DNA of 64,000 bases, from positions 1 to 64,000 of the forward strand of contig NZ_PPTG01000009.1 in NCBI RefSeq assembly GCF_002954245.1. Reading direction: 5' to 3'. This document shows positions 27,743 to 36,466 of the stretch, in pieces. The notes beneath the pieces are model-generated. The model searched no databases. It worked only from the letters and a program-made list of their open reading frames with translations, and was not told the origin of the DNA. Source of the stretch: Cryobacterium aureum. GTDB lineage: Bacteria > Actinomycetota > Actinomycetes > Actinomycetales > Microbacteriaceae. How positions within the stretch are numbered: position 1 is the stretch's first letter; the number at the start of each line of letters is the position of its first letter. Position numbers and translations under genes: made by a program.

Positions 27743-27770
27743 GTTTATCGGTGTTAATCTATCGATAAAC
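27743..27770. promoter_or_regulatory. Palindromic operator candidate upstream of DUF2975 operon
   Basis: GTTTATCG (27743-27750) and CGATAAAC (27763-27770) are exact inverted copies 12 bp apart, in an unusually AT-rich island 13-40 bp upstream of the operon start. A further TATCGATA core lies within the distal half. It is the best candidate site for the regulator encoded in the operon. Confidence 0.6.
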
Positions 27771-27872
27771 AATATACACACATTCTTGCGAGCGACACGA
27801 GCACGGGCATACTCCGCGACCGAAATTCGCCGCCGGGACAGCGTGCGCACGCACAGCCCCTAGGCTTCAGAG

Positions 27873-28721
27873 ATGCCGGATACCGTCGAGGACCCTGTTC
27901 ACGACGCTGAGCTGGCTGTTTTCGAGCGTAAGTCGTTAGCCCTGGATGCGGCGGCGGCCGGAGGGTTACCGGGCGCGTTCGAATCATTCCGCCTGGGCGG
28001 CCTGCGGGCGAGCATCGCAACGGCCGATCAATACGGATTTCTCAACACTGTCGAGGGCCTGAACGAACATTCCGTCGAGCACCTGCCTGAGGTTCTGAAC
28101 CGATTCGCGAACCGACACCAAATAACCATCATCGCAACATCGCCGTCGCAGACGCTCAACGACCGGATGCTCGACCAGGGTTACGAGCTCGCCCCCGTGC
28201 GTCCCATTGCCGTCCTGCGTGTGGGAGCAATCCGCCCGGACGGCGCGGACCGGAACCAGTGGGAGATACGCGAAGTCTCTTCCGCCCCGGATGCAGCACT
28301 CTTCGCGGACCTACTCGACGCTGGGTACGCGGCAACGGACAACGTGCGATCGCTGATCCGAACGGAACACGCCCTTCCGATGGTTCGAGCATTCATCCCT
28401 TTCCGTAACGGCGAGCCCCTCGCCGCTGCGGCCATGTCCGTGCAAAGTGCCGTCGCGGTGCTCGGCGGGGCGTCCACACTCCCGGCAGCACGAGGCGCTG
28501 GAGCCCAAAGCGCCCTCCTCGGGCACCGAATCCGCGTCGCAAGAGCTTTCGGCTGTCCACTGGCTGCGTCCACCGCGGCTCCCAGATCACCGAGCGTTCG
28601 AAACCTGGCCAGATTGGGATTCACCATCGTCGAACGCACGGCCTGGCGCGTGAAAAGTACGACCAGCGACGAAGTAAGAGGCTCCTGGTCGCCGGCAGAG
28701 CCGTCAGCAACGCGTGGATAG
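27873..28721 (+). CDS. GNAT-family N-acetyltransferase
   Basis: 282 residues. The C-terminal half is a GNAT domain: GEPLAAAAMSVQSAVAVLGGASTLPAARGAGAQSALLGHRIRVAR, where the ARGAGAQSALL segment is the acetyl-CoA pyrophosphate loop (usually RGxGxQ/R), and LARLGFTIVERTAWRV closes the fold. The N-terminal half contains LNTVEGLNEHSVEHLPEVLNRF and may be a second, degenerate GNAT-like lobe that binds substrate. It is transcribed divergently from the DUF2975 operon and converges on the MFS gene. Substrate unknown. Confidence 0.85.
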   Translation: MPDTVEDPVHDAELAVFERKSLALDAAAAGGLPGAFESFRLGGLRASIATADQYGFLNTVEGLNEHSVEHLPEVLNRFANRHQITIIATSPSQTLNDRMLDQGYELAPVRPIAVLRVGAIRPDGADRNQWEIREVSSAPDAALFADLLDAGYAATDNVRSLIRTEHALPMVRAFIPFRNGEPLAAAAMSVQSAVAVLGGASTLPAARGAGAQSALLGHRIRVARAFGCPLAASTAAPRSPSVRNLARLGFTIVERTAWRVKSTTSDEVRGSWSPAEPSATRG

Positions 28722-28746
28722 GATCGCGGCTGCGACGAACTCGCGA

Positions 28747-30144
28747 TCAGGGTGCTGCGTCGGTCGCCACAGCGCGGCGAGCAAGCCAGACCACCGAAGC
28801 CGCGCCCATGACGGTCAACACCAAAACGACCACGGCCGGGTCCGTGCCTCCGCTCTGCGCGACGGTTCGCCCGACGACAGCGCTCGCCAACGTGGCGGCC
28901 ACCGCTGTTGCAATAGCCTCGACCAGGATCATCGCCGTGGCGGCGCGCGGCACTGAGACGCCGTCCACGTGCTGCGGCACATCCACGATCTTGTTCAGGG
29001 TGTCGAGGTAGGTCAACCCCATTCCGACACCAGCGATCGACCATCCAACCAACACAACCGTGACACGCGGCGCCGTGCCATCGACGAGCAGCGCGACTGC
29101 CGTGACGAGCAGGCCGGTGCCGATGAGGGAGCCGCCGACCGCCGCGCGGCGCACGTACGCTCGCGGGCTCCGCGATGGCCATCGGCTCGCGGCGAGCCCC
29201 GCAAATGCCCACCCCATCCCACTGCCGGCGAGAACGAGCGCAGCCTGCCCGGTTGTGCCGTGTAGCAGATCTTGAACAATGATCGACATGATCGCCTGGG
29301 CGCCGAAGTACACGCCGGTCAGGAGTCCCATGGTCGCAAGCGCGGCCGGACGCCCGACTCGCGCGCAAAGCGTCCCCGACGGGAGCAGCCGACGTGCAGC
29401 CACAACCACCGCCGCAACGCCGACAACTCCCACGACGATCCCACCGGACACGGGCAGGCCCCGCAGGCCAACGAGGGATGGCAACGCCACTCCCCCAGCC
29501 AGCACGAAGGCGGATCCGAGCGTCAGCCGCTCCCGATCGCCACCGGACTGCATCGACCCCCTCAGCTGCCGTGCTGCGACGATTCGAGCCGCAATTAAGA
29601 GCGGAAGGTAGAGAACGAGCGCCCATCGCCAGCTCGACACAGACGTCACCCACGCGGCGTACAGGGGCCCGGCTAGCGAGGCGAGCACCCACATGACGTT
29701 GTAGCCGGCCAGCACCGCCCGCCGCCAACCCGCGGGCAGGACCGATACGATCGCCGCCAACGACACCGTTGCCAACGCTCCGGCGCCAAGACCGGAGGCG
29801 ACCCGACCAATCACAAATACGCCCACGGTAGGAGCCAACGCACTGATGATGCTGCCGATGACCGTAAGCCAACTCAGGTGCAGAAGCAGCTGATCCACTC
29901 GGAAGCGCTGCAGCAGATAGGGGCCGAGGGGCATCGTCAGGAACATGGCGATCTGCGCCGATCCGACGATTACTCCGTAGAAGTCCTTCGCGTCGAGGTC
30001 GGTCCCGATGACGGGCATGACCGTATTCAGAAGGTAGGCCTGCATGCCTGCCACGAGCTCCAACGCCAGGAGCGCCGCAGCTAAGAGGCCAGCGCGGACG
30101 GCGCTCCGCCCAGGTGGACCATTTCGATCACCGGGGACCGGCAT
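28747..30144 (-). CDS. Major facilitator superfamily exporter
   Basis: 465 residues with about 12-14 membrane helices. The first helix has LAALELVAGMQAYLLNTVMPVIGTDL, where AYLLNTVMP resembles the start of the DHA2 drug-exporter group. The second-third helix loop has GPYLLQRFRVDQLLLH, a weak version of motif A. Helix 4-5 has GRVASGLGAGALATVSLAAIV and GPLYAAWV, the usual motif B/C region of exporters. It likely pumps a small molecule out by proton antiport. A small gene lies two bases upstream in the same direction. Substrate not predictable. Confidence 0.85.
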   Translation of the reverse strand: MPVPGDRNGPPGRSAVRAGLLAAALLALELVAGMQAYLLNTVMPVIGTDLDAKDFYGVIVGSAQIAMFLTMPLGPYLLQRFRVDQLLLHLSWLTVIGSIISALAPTVGVFVIGRVASGLGAGALATVSLAAIVSVLPAGWRRAVLAGYNVMWVLASLAGPLYAAWVTSVSSWRWALVLYLPLLIAARIVAARQLRGSMQSGGDRERLTLGSAFVLAGGVALPSLVGLRGLPVSGGIVVGVVGVAAVVVAARRLLPSGTLCARVGRPAALATMGLLTGVYFGAQAIMSIIVQDLLHGTTGQAALVLAGSGMGWAFAGLAASRWPSRSPRAYVRRAAVGGSLIGTGLLVTAVALLVDGTAPRVTVVLVGWSIAGVGMGLTYLDTLNKIVDVPQHVDGVSVPRAATAMILVEAIATAVAATLASAVVGRTVAQSGGTDPAVVVLVLTVMGAASVVWLARRAVATDAAP

Positions 30145-30146
30145 GC

Positions 30147-30416
30147 CTACTGCGCCGCTCGAGGCCGCGCAGACCGAATTTCGAGCGCAATCAACTCGCG
30201 GTCGTAGGCCGCTCGCGAATCGTTCTCGCTCAGCAGTACGCGCTCAAGCGCATTCCGCGCCTGGTGTCCATCGATCAGCACTGGAAGCGGGCCGTCCGAA
30301 TCAGCGGCGGATTGCACCCAATGCAGCAGATTTCTCAGCTGACGCAGCATGAGCATCTTGCGCAATGGGCTTCGATACGTGACGGGCGACATATCGCCGA
30401 AAGGCTTCCGTGCCAT
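30147..30416 (-). CDS. Small hypothetical protein upstream of MFS gene
   Basis: 89 residues from the ATG at 30416, preceded by a GGGGGG-rich Shine-Dalgarno. It is basic at the N-terminus (MARKPFGDMSPVTYRSPLRK) and otherwise helical and charged, with no Cys, membrane segment or known motif. It ends two bases before the MFS gene, which supports co-expression. I do not recognise it. Composition and the ribosome site favour a real gene, but this is not certain. Confidence 0.5.
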   Translation of the reverse strand: MARKPFGDMSPVTYRSPLRKMLMLRQLRNLLHWVQSAADSDGPLPVLIDGHQARNALERVLLSENDSRAAYDRELIALEIRSARPRAAQ

Positions 30417-30441
30417 CACGTTTATCCCCCCCAGATCGATC

Positions 30442-30516
30442 GTGCCCGCCCTCGCAGGCTACTGCAACCCGGACGTCGCCCGCCGTCTCAACGTGTCACG
30501 GACGACCGTGCAATAG
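30442..30516 (+). pseudogene. Possible remnant of a LuxR-type helix-turn-helix
   Basis: This stretch reads GYCNPDVARRLNVSRTTVQ then TAG, which closely resembles the recognition helix of LuxR-type regulators (G-x-S-N-x-E-I-A-x-R-L-x-V-S-x-x-T-V). Upstream sequence in the same frame is only weakly regulator-like, and the downstream frame continues without the usual ending. The 30417-30698 gap otherwise holds only the promoters of the divergent small gene and the HNH gene. Confidence 0.3.
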
Positions 30517-30698
30517 CGATCTCGGGTGCGTACTTTCATGCAGCAGGCCGGTGCGGGAGCTTCCAGCACGGCCCTCTCCGGGGACGTGCCGGTTCTCAAA
30601 ACATTTCTTTGGGTATTCTTTGCCGGATTCGGTCGATTTCGGGCATATAGGCGTGATTTTTCCTCGGGAATGTCGGTGGTCGGGTGTTGAGTTGAATC

Positions 30699-32564
30699 AT
30701 GAACATCATGGCGATGGAGCTCACCCGGGCAGTAGCGGCCGTCGCCGCGCTCGGTAGTTCCAGCGCTCAGTTCAGCACTCTGACAGATGCGCAGGTACTC
30801 GCCGCTCGCGGTCCGATCGCCGACCTCCTGCGACTGAGCAACACGGCGGCGGCCCTTCTGGCCGGCACGATCGCGCACCGGTCCCGCCCGGAGTTGGGCC
30901 AGTCGGGCCTGGCCGCCCGGCACGGGTTTAGCACCCCGACGCTGATGGTGCAAGACGCCACCGGACTGAGCCGTATGGAGGCCGGCCGACTGCTGGCCGT
31001 CGGCGTCCTCATGAACGAAACCGAAACCGCGGAACGACGGGCGGAAGAAGCCGTTCGGGAAGCCGAGCGGGTCGCGCAGGCGACCGCCGACGCCCTCGCG
31101 GACGCCGAGCGCGCCGCCGAGCTGGACGCCGTTCGAGAGGCGGAGCGCGCGGCGGCGTGGGCGACGCTGCACCCCGACTTGCCGCCACTGCCCGTGGCCG
31201 CGCCCCGCCCGGTACTACCCATGGCAACCGTGGGTCCGGTGGAGCCGGTGGTGGTGCCGTGGCAGGCACCGATTCTGCACGCTGTCACCGCCGGCACATT
31301 CTCGCCCGGCGTCGGCGACGCCCTGCTGCGAGGTCTGGGCACACTGGATCAGGCCATCACCGCCGAGAAACTCGCCGCCGCTCTCCGAGTGTTGCTGGTC
31401 GAGGTACCAGGCATGCACACCGAGCAGGCCTACAAGCGGGCGCGGCGAATGCGCGACGACCTCGACGCCGCAGGCATCAAGGCCAGGGAAAAGCAGGCCC
31501 GCGACGACACTACCTGGTCGTTGTGGCGGCGAGCCGACGGCATGGTGACCCTGCACGCCCTGTTGGCACCCGAGCAGGGCGAAATGTGGATGGCAACCTA
31601 CGACGCCCTGACCAGCCCGCGGCGCGGCGGAGTGCGGTTCGTCGACCCCGAACGCGCCGCTTGGGCACAGCGCGTCAAGGACGACCCGCGCACCCTCGAC
31701 CAAATCGCCGCGGATTCCTTCACCCAACTGCTCAAACTCGGCGCCGACGCCGACCCGAACACCATGTTCGGCGGACGCCGCCCGGTCGTGCAGATCATCG
31801 TCACCGAACCCGACCGCCCCACCACCATTGCTGACCCAGCAGCCGACACAACAGCGGCACCGACAGCCAGCCCGACAGCCGGCTCGATAGCTGGCCCGGC
31901 CCGCACTGGCCCGGCCCCTGCGGCTGAAACCACGGAAAGCGGCACGACGCAGAGCGGCACTTCCGGGAGCCGAAGCGCCACATCAGCCTTCGGCTACCTC
32001 GAGGGTAACCCCGCTCCGGTGTCCGCGGAGACGATCGACCGGCACCTCTGCGACACCGGCTACCTCGGAATCCTGTTCAGTCAGTCCGGGCAACCCCTCA
32101 ACGTCGGACGAGACGAACGTCTCTTCAACCGTGAACAACGCCGAGCCCTCGCCGCGCGCGACGGCGGATGCCGCTGGCCCGGCTGCGACCAACCACCATC
32201 GTGGACAGAAGCTCACCATATAAAAATGTGGTCTGATCAGGGGACTTCCAACATCAATTTCGCCATCTCACTGTGTGCACACCATCACATGCTGCTGCAC
32301 AACCGACACTGGACGATCCACCTCCAGAACGACCAGTACTGGCTACAACCCCCGATCGAAATCGACCCCGAACAAACGCTGATCGCCCTACCCAGCAAGA
32401 ATCCACTCATGGCCGAACACCTCCCGCTCGACCAGCTTCTACCGACGCCCCCCGGGGCAGACACCGCAGACAGCCACCCGTCACGGGATGGCGGTCTCGA
32501 CCAGCTCGACCAACGGGACGGAGACGACCCCACACCCGGCCGTCCGCACGACGACCGAAACTGA
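30699..32564 (+). CDS. DUF222/HNH endonuclease-domain protein (13E12-type)
   Basis: 621 residues. The N-terminal DUF222 domain is followed by an inserted Glu/Ala/Arg-rich coiled segment (residues ~105-150), then the rest of DUF222 (TFSPGVGDALLRGLG...EQAYKRARRMRDDL). A low-complexity Thr/Ala/Pro/Ser linker (~375-430) leads to the HNH domain: GGCRWPGCDQPPSWTEAHHIKMWSDQGTSNINFAISLCAHHHMLLH, with zinc-binding Cys and catalytic His-His and Asn visible. The C-terminus is a Pro/Asp tail. Such proteins occur in many copies in actinobacterial genomes and may be selfish or recombination-prone. The true function is not known. Confidence 0.9.
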   Translation: MNIMAMELTRAVAAVAALGSSSAQFSTLTDAQVLAARGPIADLLRLSNTAAALLAGTIAHRSRPELGQSGLAARHGFSTPTLMVQDATGLSRMEAGRLLAVGVLMNETETAERRAEEAVREAERVAQATADALADAERAAELDAVREAERAAAWATLHPDLPPLPVAAPRPVLPMATVGPVEPVVVPWQAPILHAVTAGTFSPGVGDALLRGLGTLDQAITAEKLAAALRVLLVEVPGMHTEQAYKRARRMRDDLDAAGIKAREKQARDDTTWSLWRRADGMVTLHALLAPEQGEMWMATYDALTSPRRGGVRFVDPERAAWAQRVKDDPRTLDQIAADSFTQLLKLGADADPNTMFGGRRPVVQIIVTEPDRPTTIADPAADTTAAPTASPTAGSIAGPARTGPAPAAETTESGTTQSGTSGSRSATSAFGYLEGNPAPVSAETIDRHLCDTGYLGILFSQSGQPLNVGRDERLFNREQRRALAARDGGCRWPGCDQPPSWTEAHHIKMWSDQGTSNINFAISLCAHHHMLLHNRHWTIHLQNDQYWLQPPIEIDPEQTLIALPSKNPLMAEHLPLDQLLPTPPGADTADSHPSRDGGLDQLDQRDGDDPTPGRPHDDRN

Positions 32565-32581
32565 ACTTTCACGGTGTCCGG

Positions 32582-32621
32582 TGCCCGGCATCCTGCCACT
32601 GGTGCCGCTGCCAGCCGGGCA
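32582..32621. terminator. Hairpin between HNH gene and era
   Basis: TGCCCGGC (32582-32589) and its exact complement (32614-32621) enclose an interior that can also fold. It lies between two convergent genes and could end either; no T-run is present. Confidence 0.4.
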
Positions 32622-32698
32622 TGACGCGGGTGGGTGCGGTCTCGTTCCTCGTTCCTCGCGCCTCGACCAGCGCGGTACTGACGGCTACCGAAGAGCTG

Positions 32699-33616
32699 TT
32701 AGAAGCCGAGACGACCGAGCTGCTTCGGGTCGCGCTGCCATTCCTTGGCGATCTTGACCCGAAGTGACAGGAACACGCGCTTGCCGACGAGCGGTTCGAT
32801 CTGCTTGCGGGCGCGGGTGCCGACATCCTTGAGCCGGCTGCCGGACTTGCCGATGATGATGCCCTTCTGGCTGTCGCGCTCGACAAACAGGTTGGCGTAG
32901 ATCTCGACCAGTTCTTGGTCATCGCGCTCGATGATGTCGTCGATGGTCACGGCGATGGAGTGCGGCAGCTCGTCGGTGACTCCCTCGAGGGCCGCCTCGC
33001 GAATGAACTCCGAAATGCGCGACTCGAGGGTCTCGTCGGTGACGGCATCGGCCGGATAGAGCGGGGCATCAGCGTGCGGCAGCAGGCGCAGCAGCTCGGT
33101 GGCCAGGGTGTCGAGCTGGATGCGGCTGGTCGAGGAGATCGGCACAATCGCCTCCCAGTCCCGCAACTGTGAAACTGCCAGCAGCTGGTTGGCAACGTTA
33201 GTTTTGGAAGACGCATCGATCTTGGTGACGATGGCGACCTTTTTGGCGCGCGGAAAGGCATCCAGTTGTTCGTTGATGAACTTGTCGCCCGGGCCGATCG
33301 GCTCGTTGGCCGGAATGCACAGGCCGATCACGTCGACGCCGGCCAGGGTGGCGGTGACGAGGCTGTTGAGGCGCTCACCGAGCAGGGTGCGCGGGCGGTG
33401 GATGCCGGGGGTATCCACCAAAATAAGCTGGCCGTTTTTCTGGTGCACGATGCCGCGAATGGCTCGGCGGGTGGTTTGCGGCTTCGAGGAGGTGATCGCG
33501 ACCTTCTCCCCCACCAGCGCGTTCGTCAGCGTTGATTTGCCCACGTTGGGGCGTCCGACAAACGAGACGAATCCCGCCCGGTAGTCGGCGGGGTGCGCCT
33601 CGATTGCTGCGGTCAT
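32699..33616 (-). CDS. era: GTPase Era (ribosome assembly)
   Basis: 305 residues. GTPase motifs are complete: G1 GRPNVGKST, G3 DTPG, G4 TKID, with the Era-specific TTRRAIRGIV. The C-terminal KH domain has GIIIGKSGSRLKDVGTRARKQIE, which binds the 3' end of 16S rRNA. It assists 30S maturation. The ATG overlaps the CNNM gene stop (ATGA), so it is coupled to the end of the long hrcA operon. Confidence 0.97.
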   Translation of the reverse strand: MTAAIEAHPADYRAGFVSFVGRPNVGKSTLTNALVGEKVAITSSKPQTTRRAIRGIVHQKNGQLILVDTPGIHRPRTLLGERLNSLVTATLAGVDVIGLCIPANEPIGPGDKFINEQLDAFPRAKKVAIVTKIDASSKTNVANQLLAVSQLRDWEAIVPISSTSRIQLDTLATELLRLLPHADAPLYPADAVTDETLESRISEFIREAALEGVTDELPHSIAVTIDDIIERDDQELVEIYANLFVERDSQKGIIIGKSGSRLKDVGTRARKQIEPLVGKRVFLSLRVKIAKEWQRDPKQLGRLGF

Positions 33617-34950
33617 GACCGTTCTCCTTCATCATCTGACACTGTTTTTGGGGTACTCGTCGGTACCGTGAGGAATGCGGTCTGTGCATCGATCAGGGCC
33701 GCATCGCGCTCCACCAGCACCGTGCTGATGCGCTTGCGGCGGCCTTCGGTGCGCTCTGCGGTGAGGTTCAACCCGCTCACCGAGGCGACCGACCCGGCCA
33801 CGGGCAACCGTCCGAGGGCTTTGGCCAGCAGACCACCCACTGAGTCGACATCATCGTCGTCGAGTTCGAGGTCGAACAGCTCGCCCAGCTCGTCGACCGG
33901 TAAGCGGGCGCTCACCCGAAATTGCCCGTCGCCGAGGTCTTCGACCTCGACCACGTCGCGGTCGTACTCGTCGGAGATATCGCCGACGAGTTCCTCGATC
34001 AGGTCTTCGAGGGTGACCAGTCCGGCGATTCCGCCGTACTCGTCGACGACCATGGCGAGGTGGTTGGACTCGAGCTGCATCTGCCGCAGCATGTCGTCGG
34101 CCTTCTTCGACTCGGGCACGAAGACGGCCGGCCTGGCCAGGTCGGCCACGGTGAGCTGCAGGGCGTTGATCGGCCGCTCGAACACCAGCCGTGCCACGTC
34201 GCGCAGGTACAGGATGCCGGCGACGTCGTCGACCTCACCGTCGAGTACGGGCACGCGGGAGGTGCCACTGCGGAGGAACAGGCCCATGGCCGCGTCGATG
34301 GTCGCGTCGGCGTCGATCGTGATCATGTCGGTGCGCGGAATCATGACCTCGCGCACGACCGTCTCACTGAATTCGAAGATGGAGTGGATGAGCTCGCGGT
34401 CGTCTTCCTCGATCACGTCGAGCTCGGTGGCCTCGTCGACCATGCTGAGCAGCTGGTCTTCAGACGTGAAGGTGGCGAGTTTGGTGCGCCCGGGCGTGAC
34501 CCGGTTACCGAGGGCGACGAGGGCGTTGGCTACGGGTCCGAGCAGCACCCGAGCGACGTGTACGAGCAGCGCGGTCGCGGTCAGCAAGTTGACCGGATGC
34601 GCGCGGCCGACGCTGCGCGGGCTCGCACCGACTAACACGAACGAGACCGAGGTCATGATGAGCGCGGAGAGCAGTAGGGCCAGCCAGAGGGCGTTGATGG
34701 TGGTGGCGAAGACCAGCGTCACCAGCACAGCGGCCGTCGTCTCGGCGGTAATACGAATGAAGTTGATCGCGTTCAGGTGCGCGCCAGTGTCGTCGGCGAT
34801 GGCCTGGAGCGACCGCTTAGCGCGATGATTCTGCACCAGGCTCGCAATGTCGGCCCGGGACTGGGTCGTGATCGCGGCGTCAACGGCGGCCATGAGCCCG
34901 GCGAACACCACCAGGATGATCGCCGCATAAATGAACCACGCAATGAGCAT
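33613..34950 (-). CDS. CNNM/CorC-type membrane protein with CBS domains
   Basis: 445 residues: an N-terminal DUF21-like membrane domain of about four helices (residues 1-140), then two CBS domains (IPRTDMITIDADATIDAAMGLFL...; AVFVPESKKADDMLRQMQLES...VVDEYGGIAGLVTLEDLIEELVGDI), then the CorC/HlyC C-terminal domain (RVSARLPVDELGELFDL). The family is linked to magnesium and cobalt handling; older names call it haemolysin. The start overlaps the ybeY stop by one base (TGATG). Its place between ybeY and era is conserved in actinobacteria. Confidence 0.93.
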   Translation of the reverse strand: MLIAWFIYAAIILVVFAGLMAAVDAAITTQSRADIASLVQNHRAKRSLQAIADDTGAHLNAINFIRITAETTAAVLVTLVFATTINALWLALLLSALIMTSVSFVLVGASPRSVGRAHPVNLLTATALLVHVARVLLGPVANALVALGNRVTPGRTKLATFTSEDQLLSMVDEATELDVIEEDDRELIHSIFEFSETVVREVMIPRTDMITIDADATIDAAMGLFLRSGTSRVPVLDGEVDDVAGILYLRDVARLVFERPINALQLTVADLARPAVFVPESKKADDMLRQMQLESNHLAMVVDEYGGIAGLVTLEDLIEELVGDISDEYDRDVVEVEDLGDGQFRVSARLPVDELGELFDLELDDDDVDSVGGLLAKALGRLPVAGSVASVSGLNLTAERTEGRRKRISTVLVERDAALIDAQTAFLTVPTSTPKTVSDDEGERS

Positions 34951-35414
34951 CAGTGGCGTTGTCGTTCCTGCATGGCGAAGCCGATAAGAATGTCGCGTTG
35001 AATGCCAAACATCTCCTTTTCTTCGTCGGGTTCGGCGTGGTCGAAGCCGAGCAGGTGCAGCACGCCATGAGTGGTCAGCAGCAGCAGTTCGTCGAGGGTA
35101 CTATGGCCGGCGGTTTCAGCCTGTTCCTTGGCGACCTGCGGGCAGAGCACGATATCGCCGAGCAGACCAGGCGGGGTCTCCTGCTCCTCGGTTCCGGGGC
35201 GAAGTTCATCCATTGGAAAGCTCAGCACGTCGGTGGGGCCGGGCTCGTCCATCCACTGCACGTGCAGTTGCTCCATGGCACCCTCATCGACGAGCACGAT
35301 GGCGAGTTCGGCGTCGGCGTGCACGTGCATGGTGTCGAGCGCGAAGGCAGCGAGGCGCGCAATCGTGGCCTCATCGACCGGGATGGCCGACTCGTTGTTG
35401 ATTTCGATGCTCAA
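34950..35414 (-). CDS. ybeY: Endoribonuclease YbeY
   Basis: 154 residues. The zinc site HGVLHLLGFDH is intact, with GPTDVLSFPMDE upstream as in all YbeY proteins. It trims the 3' end of 16S rRNA and helps ribosome quality control. The start is TTG at 35414, overlapping the phoH stop (TTGA). It is followed by the CNNM gene with a one-base overlap. Confidence 0.96.
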   Translation of the reverse strand: MSIEINNESAIPVDEATIARLAAFALDTMHVHADAELAIVLVDEGAMEQLHVQWMDEPGPTDVLSFPMDELRPGTEEQETPPGLLGDIVLCPQVAKEQAETAGHSTLDELLLLTTHGVLHLLGFDHAEPDEEKEMFGIQRDILIGFAMQERQRH

Positions 35415-36466
35415 CTGGAACTCCGTTTCGGGTTGCGACCTGCGGCGCCGGCACGCTGGGGGCCGCGATTAATAAATTCACGCGCTTCGGCGCTCTCCTG
35501 GCGAAGGGCCTGCTTCTTTTCGTCGTATTCCGTGTAGGCGTCGACGATGCGCCCGACGAGAGAGTGGCGCACGACGTCGGCGCTGGTCAAATAAGCAAAG
35601 TGGATGTCGTCGATCCCGTCGAGCACGCGGGTGACCAGCTTGAGACCGCTCGTGCCTGCCGGCAGGTCGATCTGGGTGACGTCGCCGGTAATGACCATCT
35701 TTGACCCGAAGCCGAGGCGGGTCAGGAACATCTTCATCTGTTCCGGCGTGGTGTTCTGGGCTTCGTCGAGCACGACGAAGCTCGCGTTGAGGGTGCGACC
35801 GCGCATGTAAGCGAGCGGCGCGACCTCGATAGTGCCGGCGGCGAGCAGCTTGGGAATGAGTTCTGGGTCCAGCATCTCACCGAGCGCGTCATAGAGCGGC
35901 CGAAGGTAGGGGTCGATCTTGTCGGTGAGGGTGCCGGGCAGAAAGCCGAGCCGTTCGCCGGCCTCGACGGCCGGACGCGTCAAAATGATGCGCTCGACCT
36001 CCTTGTTCTGCAGGGCGCGCACGGCCTTGGCCATGGCGAGGTAGGTTTTTCCGGTTCCGGCCGGGCCAATGCCGAACACGATGGTGTTCTCGTCGATGGC
36101 GTCGACGTAGTCCTTCTGGCCGATCGATTTAGCCCGAATACTCTTGTTCCGCGCCGTGAGGATGGGGGCGCCGAGCTGGGCGGAGGGGCTGACGGAGCTG
36201 TCGGCGGCGAGCATCCGTGCCGAGGTGGCGACCTCGGTCTCGCCGAGGTCGTGGCCGGTGCGAAGGGCCAGTTGCAGTTCCTCGATCAGCCGGCGCACGG
36301 CTTGCACGTCGTCCGTCGAACCGTCGAGGGTGACGTCGTTGCCGCGCACGTGCACGTCAACGTTCGGGTACGCAGCCTCGATGGTGCTCAGGTAGCGGTC
36401 TTCAGGGCCGAGCAGGCGCACCATGGCGACACCGTCAACGGTGAAGCGCAGTTCAGAGTTTGCCAA
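35411..36466 (-). CDS. PhoH-like ATPase (PhoL)
   Basis: 351 residues. P-loop GIGPAGTGKTYLA near residue 135, Walker B VVLDEAQNT, and the conserved stretches LTRPAVEAGERLGFLPG and MVITGDVTQIDLP define the PhoH family, which is related to helicases and found beside ybeY. An N-terminal extension of about 100 residues precedes it. The start is TTG at 36466, located 14 bases inside the HIT gene, with a GGGGGAGG ribosome site in the HIT coding region. It is probably an RNA-processing ATPase, by association with ybeY and era. Confidence 0.93.
   Translation of the reverse strand: MANSELRFTVDGVAMVRLLGPEDRYLSTIEAAYPNVDVHVRGNDVTLDGSTDDVQAVRRLIEELQLALRTGHDLGETEVATSARMLAADSSVSPSAQLGAPILTARNKSIRAKSIGQKDYVDAIDENTIVFGIGPAGTGKTYLAMAKAVRALQNKEVERIILTRPAVEAGERLGFLPGTLTDKIDPYLRPLYDALGEMLDPELIPKLLAAGTIEVAPLAYMRGRTLNASFVVLDEAQNTTPEQMKMFLTRLGFGSKMVITGDVTQIDLPAGTSGLKLVTRVLDGIDDIHFAYLTSADVVRHSLVGRIVDAYTEYDEKKQALRQESAEAREFINRGPQRAGAAGRNPKRSSS

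Noticed and set aside
30699..32564. Restriction-modification system based on the HNH protein
   Set aside because: No methyltransferase or specificity gene is nearby, and the DUF222 part marks it as a 13E12-type protein.
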